Of a stretch of DNA of 64,000 bases, positions 23,628 through 30,997 are shown piece by piece (within the stretch, counting starts at the first letter, position 1; the number at the start of each line of letters is the position of its first letter). The position numbers and the translations under genes are program-made. Source of the stretch: RGIG6353 sp045653035 (GTDB lineage Bacteria > Bacillota > Clostridia > Oscillospirales > SIG627); assembly GCA_045653035.1 (NCBI GenBank), contig JAZOLO010000016.1, forward strand, positions 222,755 through 286,754, read 5' to 3'. Under the pieces are notes generated by a model. The model was not told the origin of the DNA and made no database searches. It saw nothing but the letters and a program-made list of their open reading frames with translations.

Positions 23628-23677
23628 ATACATTTTTTTACGTATTTTTCATATCATTTAAATGTCAGGAGAATGAT

Positions 23678-25210
23678 ATGAAGATACGTAAATTTTTTTA
23701 TAACGCGACGCTTATGGTACTCACCACCGTTATACTTAGAATAGTTTCCCTCGTCTTTTCAGTATATCTGTCAAGGACTGTAGGTGAGGAGGGAATAGGA
23801 ATTTATCAGCTTACCCTGTCGGTATATAGACTGGGTATCACTCTTTCCTCCGCAGGAATCGGCTTTGCGGCAACGAGGATTATTGCAGAGGAGATAGAAA
23901 AGAATAACCCGAGAGAAGCACTCCGCGCTGCCGAAAGGTGTCTTTTTTTATCCTTTGGCTTCGGTATTGCGGTAGCGGTGCTCTTTCTCATTTTTTCCGA
24001 ATTTTTCGCAGATTCCTATCTCGGCGACCCAAGGTGTGCAACCTCTATTCGTGCTATGGCTATAAGCTTTCCATTTGTTGTAATGTCGTCTGTCATAATG
24101 TCCTATTTTACCGCCGTGGCAAGAGTTTCAAAAAACGCCGCAGGGCTTCTTGTTGACCAGACAGTAAGAATTGTAGTAACCTACATAATGCTCAGGGGCT
24201 TTGACGGTAAAAACCTCGAATATGCCTGTCTTTCCCTCGCCGTCGGCGGAATTTTTGCCGAGGTGGTATCTTTTTTATTTTCGTTTGTTTTTTATACAAG
24301 AGACAAGACAGTCCTTATGACGGGAGAACACGTAAAAACAAAGCTTGGGGGAAGAATATCATATATAGCACTTCCCGTTGCCACAAGCTCATTTATCCGT
24401 TCAGGACTTCTCAGTATCGAGCACATGATGATACCGAGAGGGCTTAAAAAAAGGGGAGTAGATGCATCACGTGCCATGGGGCTTTACGGCATGATAAGCG
24501 GTATGGTCTTTCCTGTGATTTTGTTTCCAACAGCATTTCTCTATGCCGCCTCTGACCTCCTTGTTCCCGAATTTGCAGCATGCAACGCTTCGGGGAATAA
24601 GGTAAGGCTCAAAAGACTTACGAATAAGGTAATGCAGCTCACGTCCTTCTTTGCCGTAGGGGTGGCAGGAATACTATTCGGCTTTTCTCACGAAACGGGT
24701 ATGGTGTTTTATAACAGTCCCGAATGTGGGAAATACATAAAAATGCTTGCACCTCTCGTTATTTTCATGCTCTACGACCACCTTGCAGATGCAATTTTAA
24801 AGGGTCTTGACGAGCAGGTCAGCGTTGTGAAGTACAATATAATCGACTCGGTCACAAGTGTTGTTCTAGTCTGGCTTTTAGTCCCTCTTTTCGGGCTTTC
24901 GGGCTACGTTTTCGTGGTGTGGTTCGGTGAGGTTATGAACTGCATAATGTCAGGCTCAAGGCTTGTGAAATGCACAGGTGTTCCCATAAGATTTACCTTG
25001 TGGTTTCTTGGTCCTGCCTTTGCCGTCACCCTTTCGGTGTTTCTTACCCGTACCCTTTTATTCCTTCTTCACGGTGAGGTGGGTGAGAACCTTTTTTCTC
25101 TCATTGTTGCTTTCTCAATTTCAGCACTCCTTTATCTTCTCATAATGCGTATAATGGGTTGTATAAGGCTTTCTGACTATAAGCTCTTAAAAAAAGCATT
25201 TTCACGATAA
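23678..25210 (+). CDS. SpoVB-like polysaccharide/lipid flippase (MOP superfamily)
   Basis: A 510-residue membrane protein with about 14 transmembrane segments. The N-terminus (RIVSLVFSVYLSRTVGEEGIGIYQLTLSVYRLGITLSSAGI) is typical of SpoVB/MurJ-like oligosaccharidyl-lipid flippases, and SpoVB is the closest match by eye. In Bacillus, SpoVB is needed for spore cortex synthesis, presumably by moving a cortex precursor across the membrane. No lipid II flippase partner is nearby, so a general envelope role is also possible. It follows the nnrD gene by 50 bp and probably belongs to the same transcript; AGGAG precedes the ATG. Confidence 0.88.
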   Translation: MKIRKFFYNATLMVLTTVILRIVSLVFSVYLSRTVGEEGIGIYQLTLSVYRLGITLSSAGIGFAATRIIAEEIEKNNPREALRAAERCLFLSFGFGIAVAVLFLIFSEFFADSYLGDPRCATSIRAMAISFPFVVMSSVIMSYFTAVARVSKNAAGLLVDQTVRIVVTYIMLRGFDGKNLEYACLSLAVGGIFAEVVSFLFSFVFYTRDKTVLMTGEHVKTKLGGRISYIALPVATSSFIRSGLLSIEHMMIPRGLKKRGVDASRAMGLYGMISGMVFPVILFPTAFLYAASDLLVPEFAACNASGNKVRLKRLTNKVMQLTSFFAVGVAGILFGFSHETGMVFYNSPECGKYIKMLAPLVIFMLYDHLADAILKGLDEQVSVVKYNIIDSVTSVVLVWLLVPLFGLSGYVFVVWFGEVMNCIMSGSRLVKCTGVPIRFTLWFLGPAFAVTLSVFLTRTLLFLLHGEVGENLFSLIVAFSISALLYLLIMRIMGCIRLSDYKLLKKAFSR

Positions 25211-25246
25211 TTTTTTACATTATGTTGTAATTACTTTTAAAACAAC

Positions 25247-25275
25247 TTGATTTTTTTGTGCAGATATGTTATCAT
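25247..25275 (+). promoter_or_regulatory. Promoter of the dockerin/cohesin gene pair
   Basis: TTGATT (25247-25252), a 17-bp spacer and TATCAT (25270-25275), 48 bp before the ATG. Confidence 0.55.
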
Positions 25276-25323
25276 TTTATATAAATATAAAATTAAGTAA
25301 CATAAAGAAAGGCTGCACACAAA

Positions 25324-26571
25324 ATGAAGAGACTATTAGCATTGCTTTTATGCCTTGCTTTGTTGCCGTTTACGGTTCTTGCTGAACCTGTACGTGATGA
25401 AGACGAAACAGGCTCAAAGCCATGGGATGATGAATCTGTCGAAAAGGTACTTGCTTCGATAGAGGTTACTCCTCCCGAAAAGACGGAGTATTTTGTGGGA
25501 GATACCATAAATACTTACGGAATGACTGTTGAGGCTATTTATGGTGACGGGAGCACGTCTTACGTTACAGCGTGGTCGCAACTTGACGTAAACACCTTAA
25601 CAACCGCTGGTACTGTTACAGTTACGGTAACCTACGAGGGCAAAACAGATACCTTTGACGTTGAGGTTATCCCAGTAGTAGTTGAAAGCATCGAGGTTAC
25701 ACCCCCCGCAAAGATAGAGTACTTTGTAGGTGACACACTTAATACCGCTGGTATGACGGTTATCGCAACCTACAACAATGGTGATGAAGAGGATGTAACA
25801 GCAGATGCAAGTATCAACGCCACGACATTGAACACCGCAGGAACAATTACAGTTACGGTAACCTACGAGGGAAAAACAGATACCTTTGACGTTGAGGTTA
25901 TCCCAGTAGTAGTTGAAAGCATCGAGGTTACACTCCCCGCAAAGACAGAGTACTTTGTAGGTGACACACTTAATACCGCTGGTATGACGGTTAAGGCTGT
26001 ATACAACAACGGGGACGAGGAAGACGTTACAGCAGAAGCCGAGGTAAGCCCTGTAACTCTTACCAACGCTGGAACGGCTACCATTACAGTAACCTACGGC
26101 GGCAAGTCCGATACCTTTGACGTTACAGTTATAGCGTTAGTGGTTGAAAGCATTGAAGTCACTGCACCTACAAAGGTTGTATATAATGTTGGCGAAACAC
26201 TTGATACCACAGGAATGGTGGTTACAGCTACATATAACAACGGAAGCACCGCAAACATTACCGCAGAAGCCACAGCATCACCTACTACCTTCTATACCGA
26301 AGGAAGTGCAACGGTCACAGTAACCTACGGCGGCAAATCCGCAACCTTTGAAGTAACGGTTAAGAAGGCATACACGCCCGGTGACATCAACGGCGATGGA
26401 AGTGTTAACATACGTGATATAACCCGTCTTAAGCAAGTTGTAGCAGGCGGATACGATGTCACATACGTGGAAGAAGCCCTTGACACTAATGGTGACGGTA
26501 GTGTTAATATACGTGATATAACTCGTCTTAAACAGTATGTAGCAGGCGGTTATGGGGTAGAAGTTTATTGA
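25324..26571 (+). CDS. Secreted protein with four bacterial Ig-like repeats and a C-terminal type I dockerin
   Basis: A 415-residue exported protein. A signal peptide covers about 1-21 (ending TVLAEP). Four Ig-like group 3 repeats of 77-78 residues follow at about 42-118, 119-195, 196-272 and 273-350; each begins SIEVTxPxK and contains YFVGDTLNTAGMTV and ends VTVTYEGKTDTFDV. The C-terminus (351-415) is a type I dockerin with two EF-hand-like copies, DINGDGSVNIRDITRLK and DTNGDGSVNIRDITRLK. It should attach calcium-dependently to a cohesin. There is no catalytic domain. A cohesin gene lies 18 bp downstream with AAAGGAG before it, so the two are an operon. Confidence 0.9.
   Translation: MKRLLALLLCLALLPFTVLAEPVRDEDETGSKPWDDESVEKVLASIEVTPPEKTEYFVGDTINTYGMTVEAIYGDGSTSYVTAWSQLDVNTLTTAGTVTVTVTYEGKTDTFDVEVIPVVVESIEVTPPAKIEYFVGDTLNTAGMTVIATYNNGDEEDVTADASINATTLNTAGTITVTVTYEGKTDTFDVEVIPVVVESIEVTLPAKTEYFVGDTLNTAGMTVKAVYNNGDEEDVTAEAEVSPVTLTNAGTATITVTYGGKSDTFDVTVIALVVESIEVTAPTKVVYNVGETLDTTGMVVTATYNNGSTANITAEATASPTTFYTEGSATVTVTYGGKSATFEVTVKKAYTPGDINGDGSVNIRDITRLKQVVAGGYDVTYVEEALDTNGDGSVNIRDITRLKQYVAGGYGVEVY
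25618..25992 (+). repeat. Near-identical 144-bp direct repeat, 231 bp apart, within the Ig-like region
   Basis: The stretch 25618-25761 recurs at 25849-25992 with only a few mismatches, far more alike at DNA level than Ig repeats 1 and 4. This indicates recent duplication or gene conversion of one 77-codon unit. Confidence 0.85.
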
Positions 26572-26589
26572 ATCTAAAGGAGATATATT

Positions 26590-27984
26590 ATGAAAAAGTT
26601 GTCAGTTATTGCAATTATTGTAGCACTCGTTTTGTGCTTCAGTGTTGTTGCTTTTGCAGATATTACAGTTACCGTAGGTGATGTTACAGTAGAAAAAGGA
26701 ACAGAATTTGTTGAAGTTCCTTTGGTGCTTTCTAATAACACTGGTCTGCTTGGATTGTCATTTACACTTTCTTATCCCGATGATGGACTTCTGCATGAAG
26801 GAGGAGTAGCTGGTACAACTCTTCAGTCACTTGATCTTCAACTTTCTCAAAACTTAAATCCCATTAGATTTATTTACGCAGGATTAAGTGCTGACGATGT
26901 AACAAATGGTACGCTGTATACTGTTACCTTCGCAATAAAAGACACCAACGCCATAGCAGAGTATGATATTATAGGTAAATATGAATTGGCGTATAATGCT
27001 ACAAACCCTGATGAAGATATTCCTGTTACTTTTATCCCCGGCAAAATCTCAGTAGTTGAACCTGCTGAGACTGTTACACCTGTTGGTGTATCACTTCTTC
27101 TTGACGGCTCTATCGGTGTTAAGTATAACGTAGAATATGATGCAGAGCTTGTTGACACAATAGCTCTTAAGGCAAGTATTGCAAACTCCGATGATAGCAC
27201 CAATACTCCCAAGACAGTTGATTTCACATTAAATGACGACGGCACAGCTTATGCCGTAGTTTACGTTCCTGCAAAGGATATCGACAACGTCACAATCACA
27301 GCAACAGCAGAAGCAACCCTTAAGGCAGGCGGTACTGCAACAACAGACTTCGGTAATGTAACAGTACCCCAGTATATAAAAAAACTTGAAGAGCTTGCAA
27401 AAACCGATGCTACATACGCAACAGCACTTGACGTAGTTCACGCAATGGAAACCTACTGTGCTTATGCTGACAACTATTTTAATAAAGGCTCTCTTGCATC
27501 TATTGAATTGACGGATGCTGAGAAGAGTGCAATAAATGAACTTACAGAGCCTGGTAAGACAGAGGGAGATATTACTTCTCTTAAATTCTATGCTTCCTCT
27601 CTTATTCTTGAAGGCAGAGTTACACTCCGTCACTACTTTAAAATAAACGGACAGGATTTCAACCCCGAAGAATATACTGTTACAGGCGGAACAGCACTTC
27701 AGTATGCAGAGGGCACAACAAACTACGTTTATACTGATATAGAGAACCTTTCTCCAAGTGAACTCAGTGAGCAGAAGACAGTTACAGTTGCACGGGGCGA
27801 TAAGAATATAAAAATATATTTCTCTGCACTTAACTACGCAGCTCTTGTTATTAACGACGAAGAGGAAGATAACGAATGGCTTATCGACCTTGCAAAGGCT
27901 CTTTACAGATACTCTGTTAAGGCAGACGCATACGCTAAACCAATAGAACCCGGCGATAATGAGATAGGCAATCAGGAATGGTAA
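26590..27984 (+). CDS. Secreted cohesin-domain protein with an uncharacterised C-terminal domain
   Basis: A 464-residue exported protein. A signal peptide covers 1-23 (VVAFA before DITV). Residues about 24-158 form a cohesin-like domain: ITVTVGDVTVEKGTEFVEVP, then LVLSNNTGLLGLSFTLSYP, and the closing VTFIPGKISV are in the expected order. The remaining 300 residues have no family I recognise; they contain a lysine- and helix-rich middle (about 255-315) and a beta-rich end. There is no sortase signal or SLH domain, so attachment to the cell is not explained. It lies directly downstream of the dockerin gene, suggesting the two products bind each other. Confidence 0.82.
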   Translation: MKKLSVIAIIVALVLCFSVVAFADITVTVGDVTVEKGTEFVEVPLVLSNNTGLLGLSFTLSYPDDGLLHEGGVAGTTLQSLDLQLSQNLNPIRFIYAGLSADDVTNGTLYTVTFAIKDTNAIAEYDIIGKYELAYNATNPDEDIPVTFIPGKISVVEPAETVTPVGVSLLLDGSIGVKYNVEYDAELVDTIALKASIANSDDSTNTPKTVDFTLNDDGTAYAVVYVPAKDIDNVTITATAEATLKAGGTATTDFGNVTVPQYIKKLEELAKTDATYATALDVVHAMETYCAYADNYFNKGSLASIELTDAEKSAINELTEPGKTEGDITSLKFYASSLILEGRVTLRHYFKINGQDFNPEEYTVTGGTALQYAEGTTNYVYTDIENLSPSELSEQKTVTVARGDKNIKIYFSALNYAALVINDEEEDNEWLIDLAKALYRYSVKADAYAKPIEPGDNEIGNQEW

Positions 27985-27996
27985 AATAAAACAAAG

Positions 27997-28023
27997 GGGG
28001 CGGTATTACCGCCCCTGTTTTTT
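27997..28023 (+). terminator. Terminator of the dockerin/cohesin operon
   Basis: GGGGCGGTA and TACCGCCCC (27997-28015) around a single T, followed by TGTTTTTT. Confidence 0.85.
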
Positions 28024-28034
28024 GGAGTAAAGTT

Positions 28035-28454
28035 ATGAAAAAAGATAAAATTGAAAGAATTACACGGATTGTTATAGCACTTTCTATTGCGGGAATTGTT
28101 ATAGCAGATTTGTTTTTTGCATACTATATGGACAGACACAACGCCGCTGGGCTTATGACCTTTGGCTATACCACAAACCTTGTGTTTCTTTTTATGTTTT
28201 CATGTCCTGTGGTTTTAGCCCTTGTATCAAGTGTAGAGTTTATAAAAGAAATGATACTCTTAAAAAACGGAGAAGGGGAGAGGAAAAAGAGAAAACTTGC
28301 CACAATCTCCTTTTGCACGATGACAGCAGGTCTTGCACTCTATATTTGTGCATCGTCTATTACAAGCACTATTGCAATTTCTATGGGCGGTATAAGCGTG
28401 GTTTTACTCATAGTTTCAATAACCTCACTTTTTGTATATTTTGTTAAAAGGTAA
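28035..28454 (+). CDS. Small four-helix membrane protein, function unknown
   Basis: A 139-residue protein with four predicted transmembrane helices (about 10-32, 45-68, 87-107, 112-135), a charged loop EGERKKRK around 78-86, and no recognisable family motif. The ATG is placed 20 bp after the terminator of the cohesin gene and has GGAGTAA upstream. It may depend on read-through or on a promoter not seen. It ends in a hairpin shared with the converging XRE gene. Confidence 0.65.
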   Translation: MKKDKIERITRIVIALSIAGIVIADLFFAYYMDRHNAAGLMTFGYTTNLVFLFMFSCPVVLALVSSVEFIKEMILLKNGEGERKKRKLATISFCTMTAGLALYICASSITSTIAISMGGISVVLLIVSITSLFVYFVKR

Positions 28455-28470
28455 AACGTCACTTTTATGT

Positions 28471-28513
28471 GGGAATGCTTTTTATAAACTTTTATAAAAA
28501 GCATTCCCCTTTT
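28471..28513. terminator. Bidirectional terminator between the membrane-protein and XRE genes
   Basis: A 17-bp stem GGGAATGCTTTTTATAA with its complement (28471-28508), ACTT loop and T-rich flanks on both strands. Confidence 0.85.
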
Positions 28514-28514
28514 A

Positions 28515-28748
28515 TTATTCGTCAAAGATTAAAAACTTATAGGCAGGTATATCCAGTTCCTTGGAAATATCAAAGAGAGTATCAAGAGATAAGGCTTTGT
28601 TTATATTCGGAGCTTCAATGTGACCTATAAAAGCAGGGCTTTTTTCTATTCTTTCAGCAAGCTCTTCTTGGGTTAAACCGCGAAGCTTTCGGTAATATGC
28701 AACCTTCAGTCCTACTTGCATGTATTGGAGTTCATAAATCTTTTTCAT
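28515..28748 (-). CDS. XRE-family helix-turn-helix regulator (small)
   Basis: A 77-residue DNA-binding protein consisting of almost only an HTH_3 domain (about 8-66): GLKVAYYRKLRGLTQEELAE, SPAFIGHIEAP and SLDTLFDISKELDIP. The start is the ATG at 28748, preceded by AGGGGATATT; longer in-frame starts upstream lie in the promoter region and would add 23 residues with no family match. It faces away from the small membrane gene at 29011 with a shared control region. Target genes are unknown. Confidence 0.85.
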   Translation of the reverse strand: MKKIYELQYMQVGLKVAYYRKLRGLTQEELAERIEKSPAFIGHIEAPNINKALSLDTLFDISKELDIPAYKFLIFDE

Positions 28749-28810
28749 TACAATATCCCCTATTAACATTATATAATATATAATATAATTGTAACAAAAG
28801 CCAAAATCAC

Positions 28811-28839
28811 TTGACATTTTTGCTGAGTTATGTTATTAT
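28811..28839 (+). promoter_or_regulatory. Strong promoter with a long leader before the 76-residue membrane protein
   Basis: TTGACA (28811-28816), a 17-bp spacer and TATTAT (28834-28839). The next start codon lies 172 bp downstream. The leader contains the short frame MNTYKVL from 28929 and the palindrome CTGTAATATTACAG (28946-28959). Confidence 0.6.
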
Positions 28840-29010
28840 ATCTTATGGATATAATATTGTCTCAATAAGAGAAAGTTATAACTTTAATAACCCAAAAACT
28901 AGAAGGAGTGAAATAAAGGCAACTATTAATGAACACTTACAAGGTTCTGTAATATTACAGGCGAAAAATAACAATTAAATGATGTATAATACGTAAAAGA
29001 GGAAATTAAA

Positions 29011-29241
29011 ATGACAAATGATAATTATTATATAATGATATCTATAATAATTTTGTTCTTTGCTCCTCTGTTTTTAGCTTCCTTTTATGTAAATTTTTAT
29101 TTGCCATTTGACAGGCAGAGAAAAAGTATAAAGCTTGAAATAGAGAGAGGCGACAGTGAAGAAAAAGAGTATTGGGAAAAAGAGCTTAAAAAGCTTTATA
29201 TAAGTTTACTTCCTTTTTCAGGCAAATTTATAAAGAAATAA
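29011..29241 (+). CDS. Small single-helix membrane protein, function unknown
   Basis: A 76-residue protein with one hydrophobic segment (about 7-31) and a charged cytoplasmic tail (RQRKSIKLEIERGDSEEKEY). No family was recognised. It is supported as a gene by its promoter at 28811, a purine-rich AGAGGA site before the ATG, and a dedicated terminator beginning at its stop codon. It is divergent from the XRE regulator, so control by it is plausible. Confidence 0.6.
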   Translation: MTNDNYYIMISIIILFFAPLFLASFYVNFYLPFDRQRKSIKLEIERGDSEEKEYWEKELKKLYISLLPFSGKFIKK

Positions 29242-29270
29242 AGGGCTGTAATTTTACAGTCCTTTATTGT
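29240..29270 (+). terminator. Terminator of the small membrane protein
   Basis: AAAGGGCTGTAA and TTACAGTCCTTT with one mismatch, overlapping the stop codon, then TATTGTT. Confidence 0.7.
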
Positions 29271-29293
29271 TATCATAGTTTTCGTGAGGGGTC

Positions 29294-29330
29294 AAGGGGA
29301 GAGGACTTTTATAAAAAGTCCTCTCCCCTT
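29294..29330. terminator. Strong hairpin at the 3' end of glnS, second copy of the repeated element
   Basis: A perfect 17-bp stem AAGGGGAGAGGACTTTT with its complement, preceded by TTTTCGTGAGGGG. Architecture and sequence resemble the hairpin at 3264-3298. Confidence 0.75.
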
Positions 29331-29346
29331 AATATAAATAAACAAA

Positions 29347-30987
29347 TTACTTACCTTTACTGTCCTTGAGCCCTACTGTGCTGTTGAAGGTGTTCTCATT
29401 CTTGGTGTCACGGCAGAAGTAACCGAGTCTTACGAACTGGAACTTGTCACCGGGCTTTGAATTAGCAAGATTGCTTTCAAGCTTCGCACGCTTTACGGTC
29501 TTGGAGTTAACGTTTAGAAAATCTGTGTATTCCATACCCTCGGGAAGCTTTGAGGGGTCCTCAAGAGTAAGAAGATTTTCATAAAGCACAACGTCTGCAT
29601 CAATGGTATTCTTTGCGGAAAGCCAGTGTATGGTGCCCTTTATCTTTCGTCCGTCAGAAGGCATTCCGTTGCCTGTCTCAAGGTCTGCGGTGCAGTGAAT
29701 TTCACGAACACTTCCGTCGTCGTTTAAAACAATATCCCCGCACTTTACGATGTATGCACCCATGAGTCTTACCTCACCCTCGGGCTTCATACGGAAGAAC
29801 TTAGGTGGCGGAACAAGAGCAAAGTCTTCAGCATCAATGTAAAGCTCTCTTGTGAACTTCACAGGACGTGTACCCATTTCGGGATGCTGAGGATGATTGG
29901 GAAGCTCAAAAATCTCCTCTTTGTCCTCGGGGAAGTTGTCAACAATTACCTTGATGGGGTCAAGCACCGCAATTCGTCTTGTTGCAGTCTCGTTAAGCTC
30001 GTCACGGATACAAGCCTCAAGAAGACGGATGTCTACAAGGCTGTTAGCCTTTGCAACACCTACTCTTGAACAGAAATCAACGATGGAAGCACCTGTATAA
30101 CCGCGTCGTCTGAGACCGCAAAGAGTGGGCATTCTGGGGTCATCCCAGCCGTCAACTCTACCGCTTTCAACCATAAGCCTTAAAAACCTCTTGGAAAGAA
30201 CGGTGTTTGTAATATTAAGTCTTGCAAACTCAATCTGACGGGGGGTGTGAGGAACACTCACGTTTTCAATAACCCAGTTGTAAAGAGGACGGTGAATTTC
30301 AAATTCAAGAGAGCAAAGAGAATGTGTAATGCCCGCGAGGGCATCCTGAATGGGATGTGCAAAGTCGTAGGTGGGATAGATGCACCACTTATCGCCGTGG
30401 CGGTGATGATGCAGATGCTTTATTCTGTAGATAACAGGGTCACGAAGCCAGAAGTTACCCGATGCAAGGTCAATCTTTGCACGGAGAGTATACTTACCGT
30501 CGGGAAACTCACCATTTTTCATTCGTTCAAAAATGTCAAGGCTTTCTTCTATAGGTCTGTCTCGGTAGGGAGAAACTGCTGGGTGAGTGAGGTCTCCGCG
30601 GTATTTTTCCATATCGTCTGCCGAAAGCTCACAAACGTATGCAAGCCCCTTCTTTATAAGCTCTATGGCATACTCGTAGTCACGGTCGAAATAGTCCGAG
30701 CCGTAGAAAAATCTGTCCTCCCAGTCAAAGCCCAGCCAGTGTATATCTTCTTTTATAGCGTCAACGTATTCGGTGTCCTCTTTTGCAGGGTTGGTGTCGT
30801 CCATTCTGAGGTTACACATACCGCCGTACTTCTTTGCAGTACCAAAGTCGATAGCAAGTGCCTTACAATGACCTATGTGAAGATATCCGTTAGGCTCGGG
30901 AGGGAAACGTGTGTGTATCTTCTCCACCTTGCCCGAGGCTAAGTCCTCGTCAATTATTTCTTCAATAAAATTTTTTGTCTCTTCCAT
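29347..30987 (-). CDS. glnS: Glutaminyl-tRNA synthetase
   Basis: A 546-residue class I synthetase charging tRNA-Gln directly. PPEPNGYLHIGHCKA at 29-43 is the HIGH region in the GlnRS-specific form; VLSKRF near 270 is the KMSKS equivalent; the C-terminal half forms the anticodon-binding beta barrels. Many Firmicutes lack GlnRS and use GatCAB, so this gene is informative about the lineage and probably of transferred origin. It follows gltX by 10 bp in an operon that also carries the RNA methyltransferase, folA and thyA. Confidence 0.96.
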   Translation of the reverse strand: MEETKNFIEEIIDEDLASGKVEKIHTRFPPEPNGYLHIGHCKALAIDFGTAKKYGGMCNLRMDDTNPAKEDTEYVDAIKEDIHWLGFDWEDRFFYGSDYFDRDYEYAIELIKKGLAYVCELSADDMEKYRGDLTHPAVSPYRDRPIEESLDIFERMKNGEFPDGKYTLRAKIDLASGNFWLRDPVIYRIKHLHHHRHGDKWCIYPTYDFAHPIQDALAGITHSLCSLEFEIHRPLYNWVIENVSVPHTPRQIEFARLNITNTVLSKRFLRLMVESGRVDGWDDPRMPTLCGLRRRGYTGASIVDFCSRVGVAKANSLVDIRLLEACIRDELNETATRRIAVLDPIKVIVDNFPEDKEEIFELPNHPQHPEMGTRPVKFTRELYIDAEDFALVPPPKFFRMKPEGEVRLMGAYIVKCGDIVLNDDGSVREIHCTADLETGNGMPSDGRKIKGTIHWLSAKNTIDADVVLYENLLTLEDPSKLPEGMEYTDFLNVNSKTVKRAKLESNLANSKPGDKFQFVRLGYFCRDTKNENTFNSTVGLKDSKGK

Positions 30988-30997
30988 ATTTTTCTCC

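Noticed and set aside
25618..26350. Regularly spaced repeats considered as a CRISPR array
   Set aside because: The period is 231 bp, in frame, and encodes Ig-like protein repeats; no CRISPR repeats or cas genes are seen anywhere in the window.
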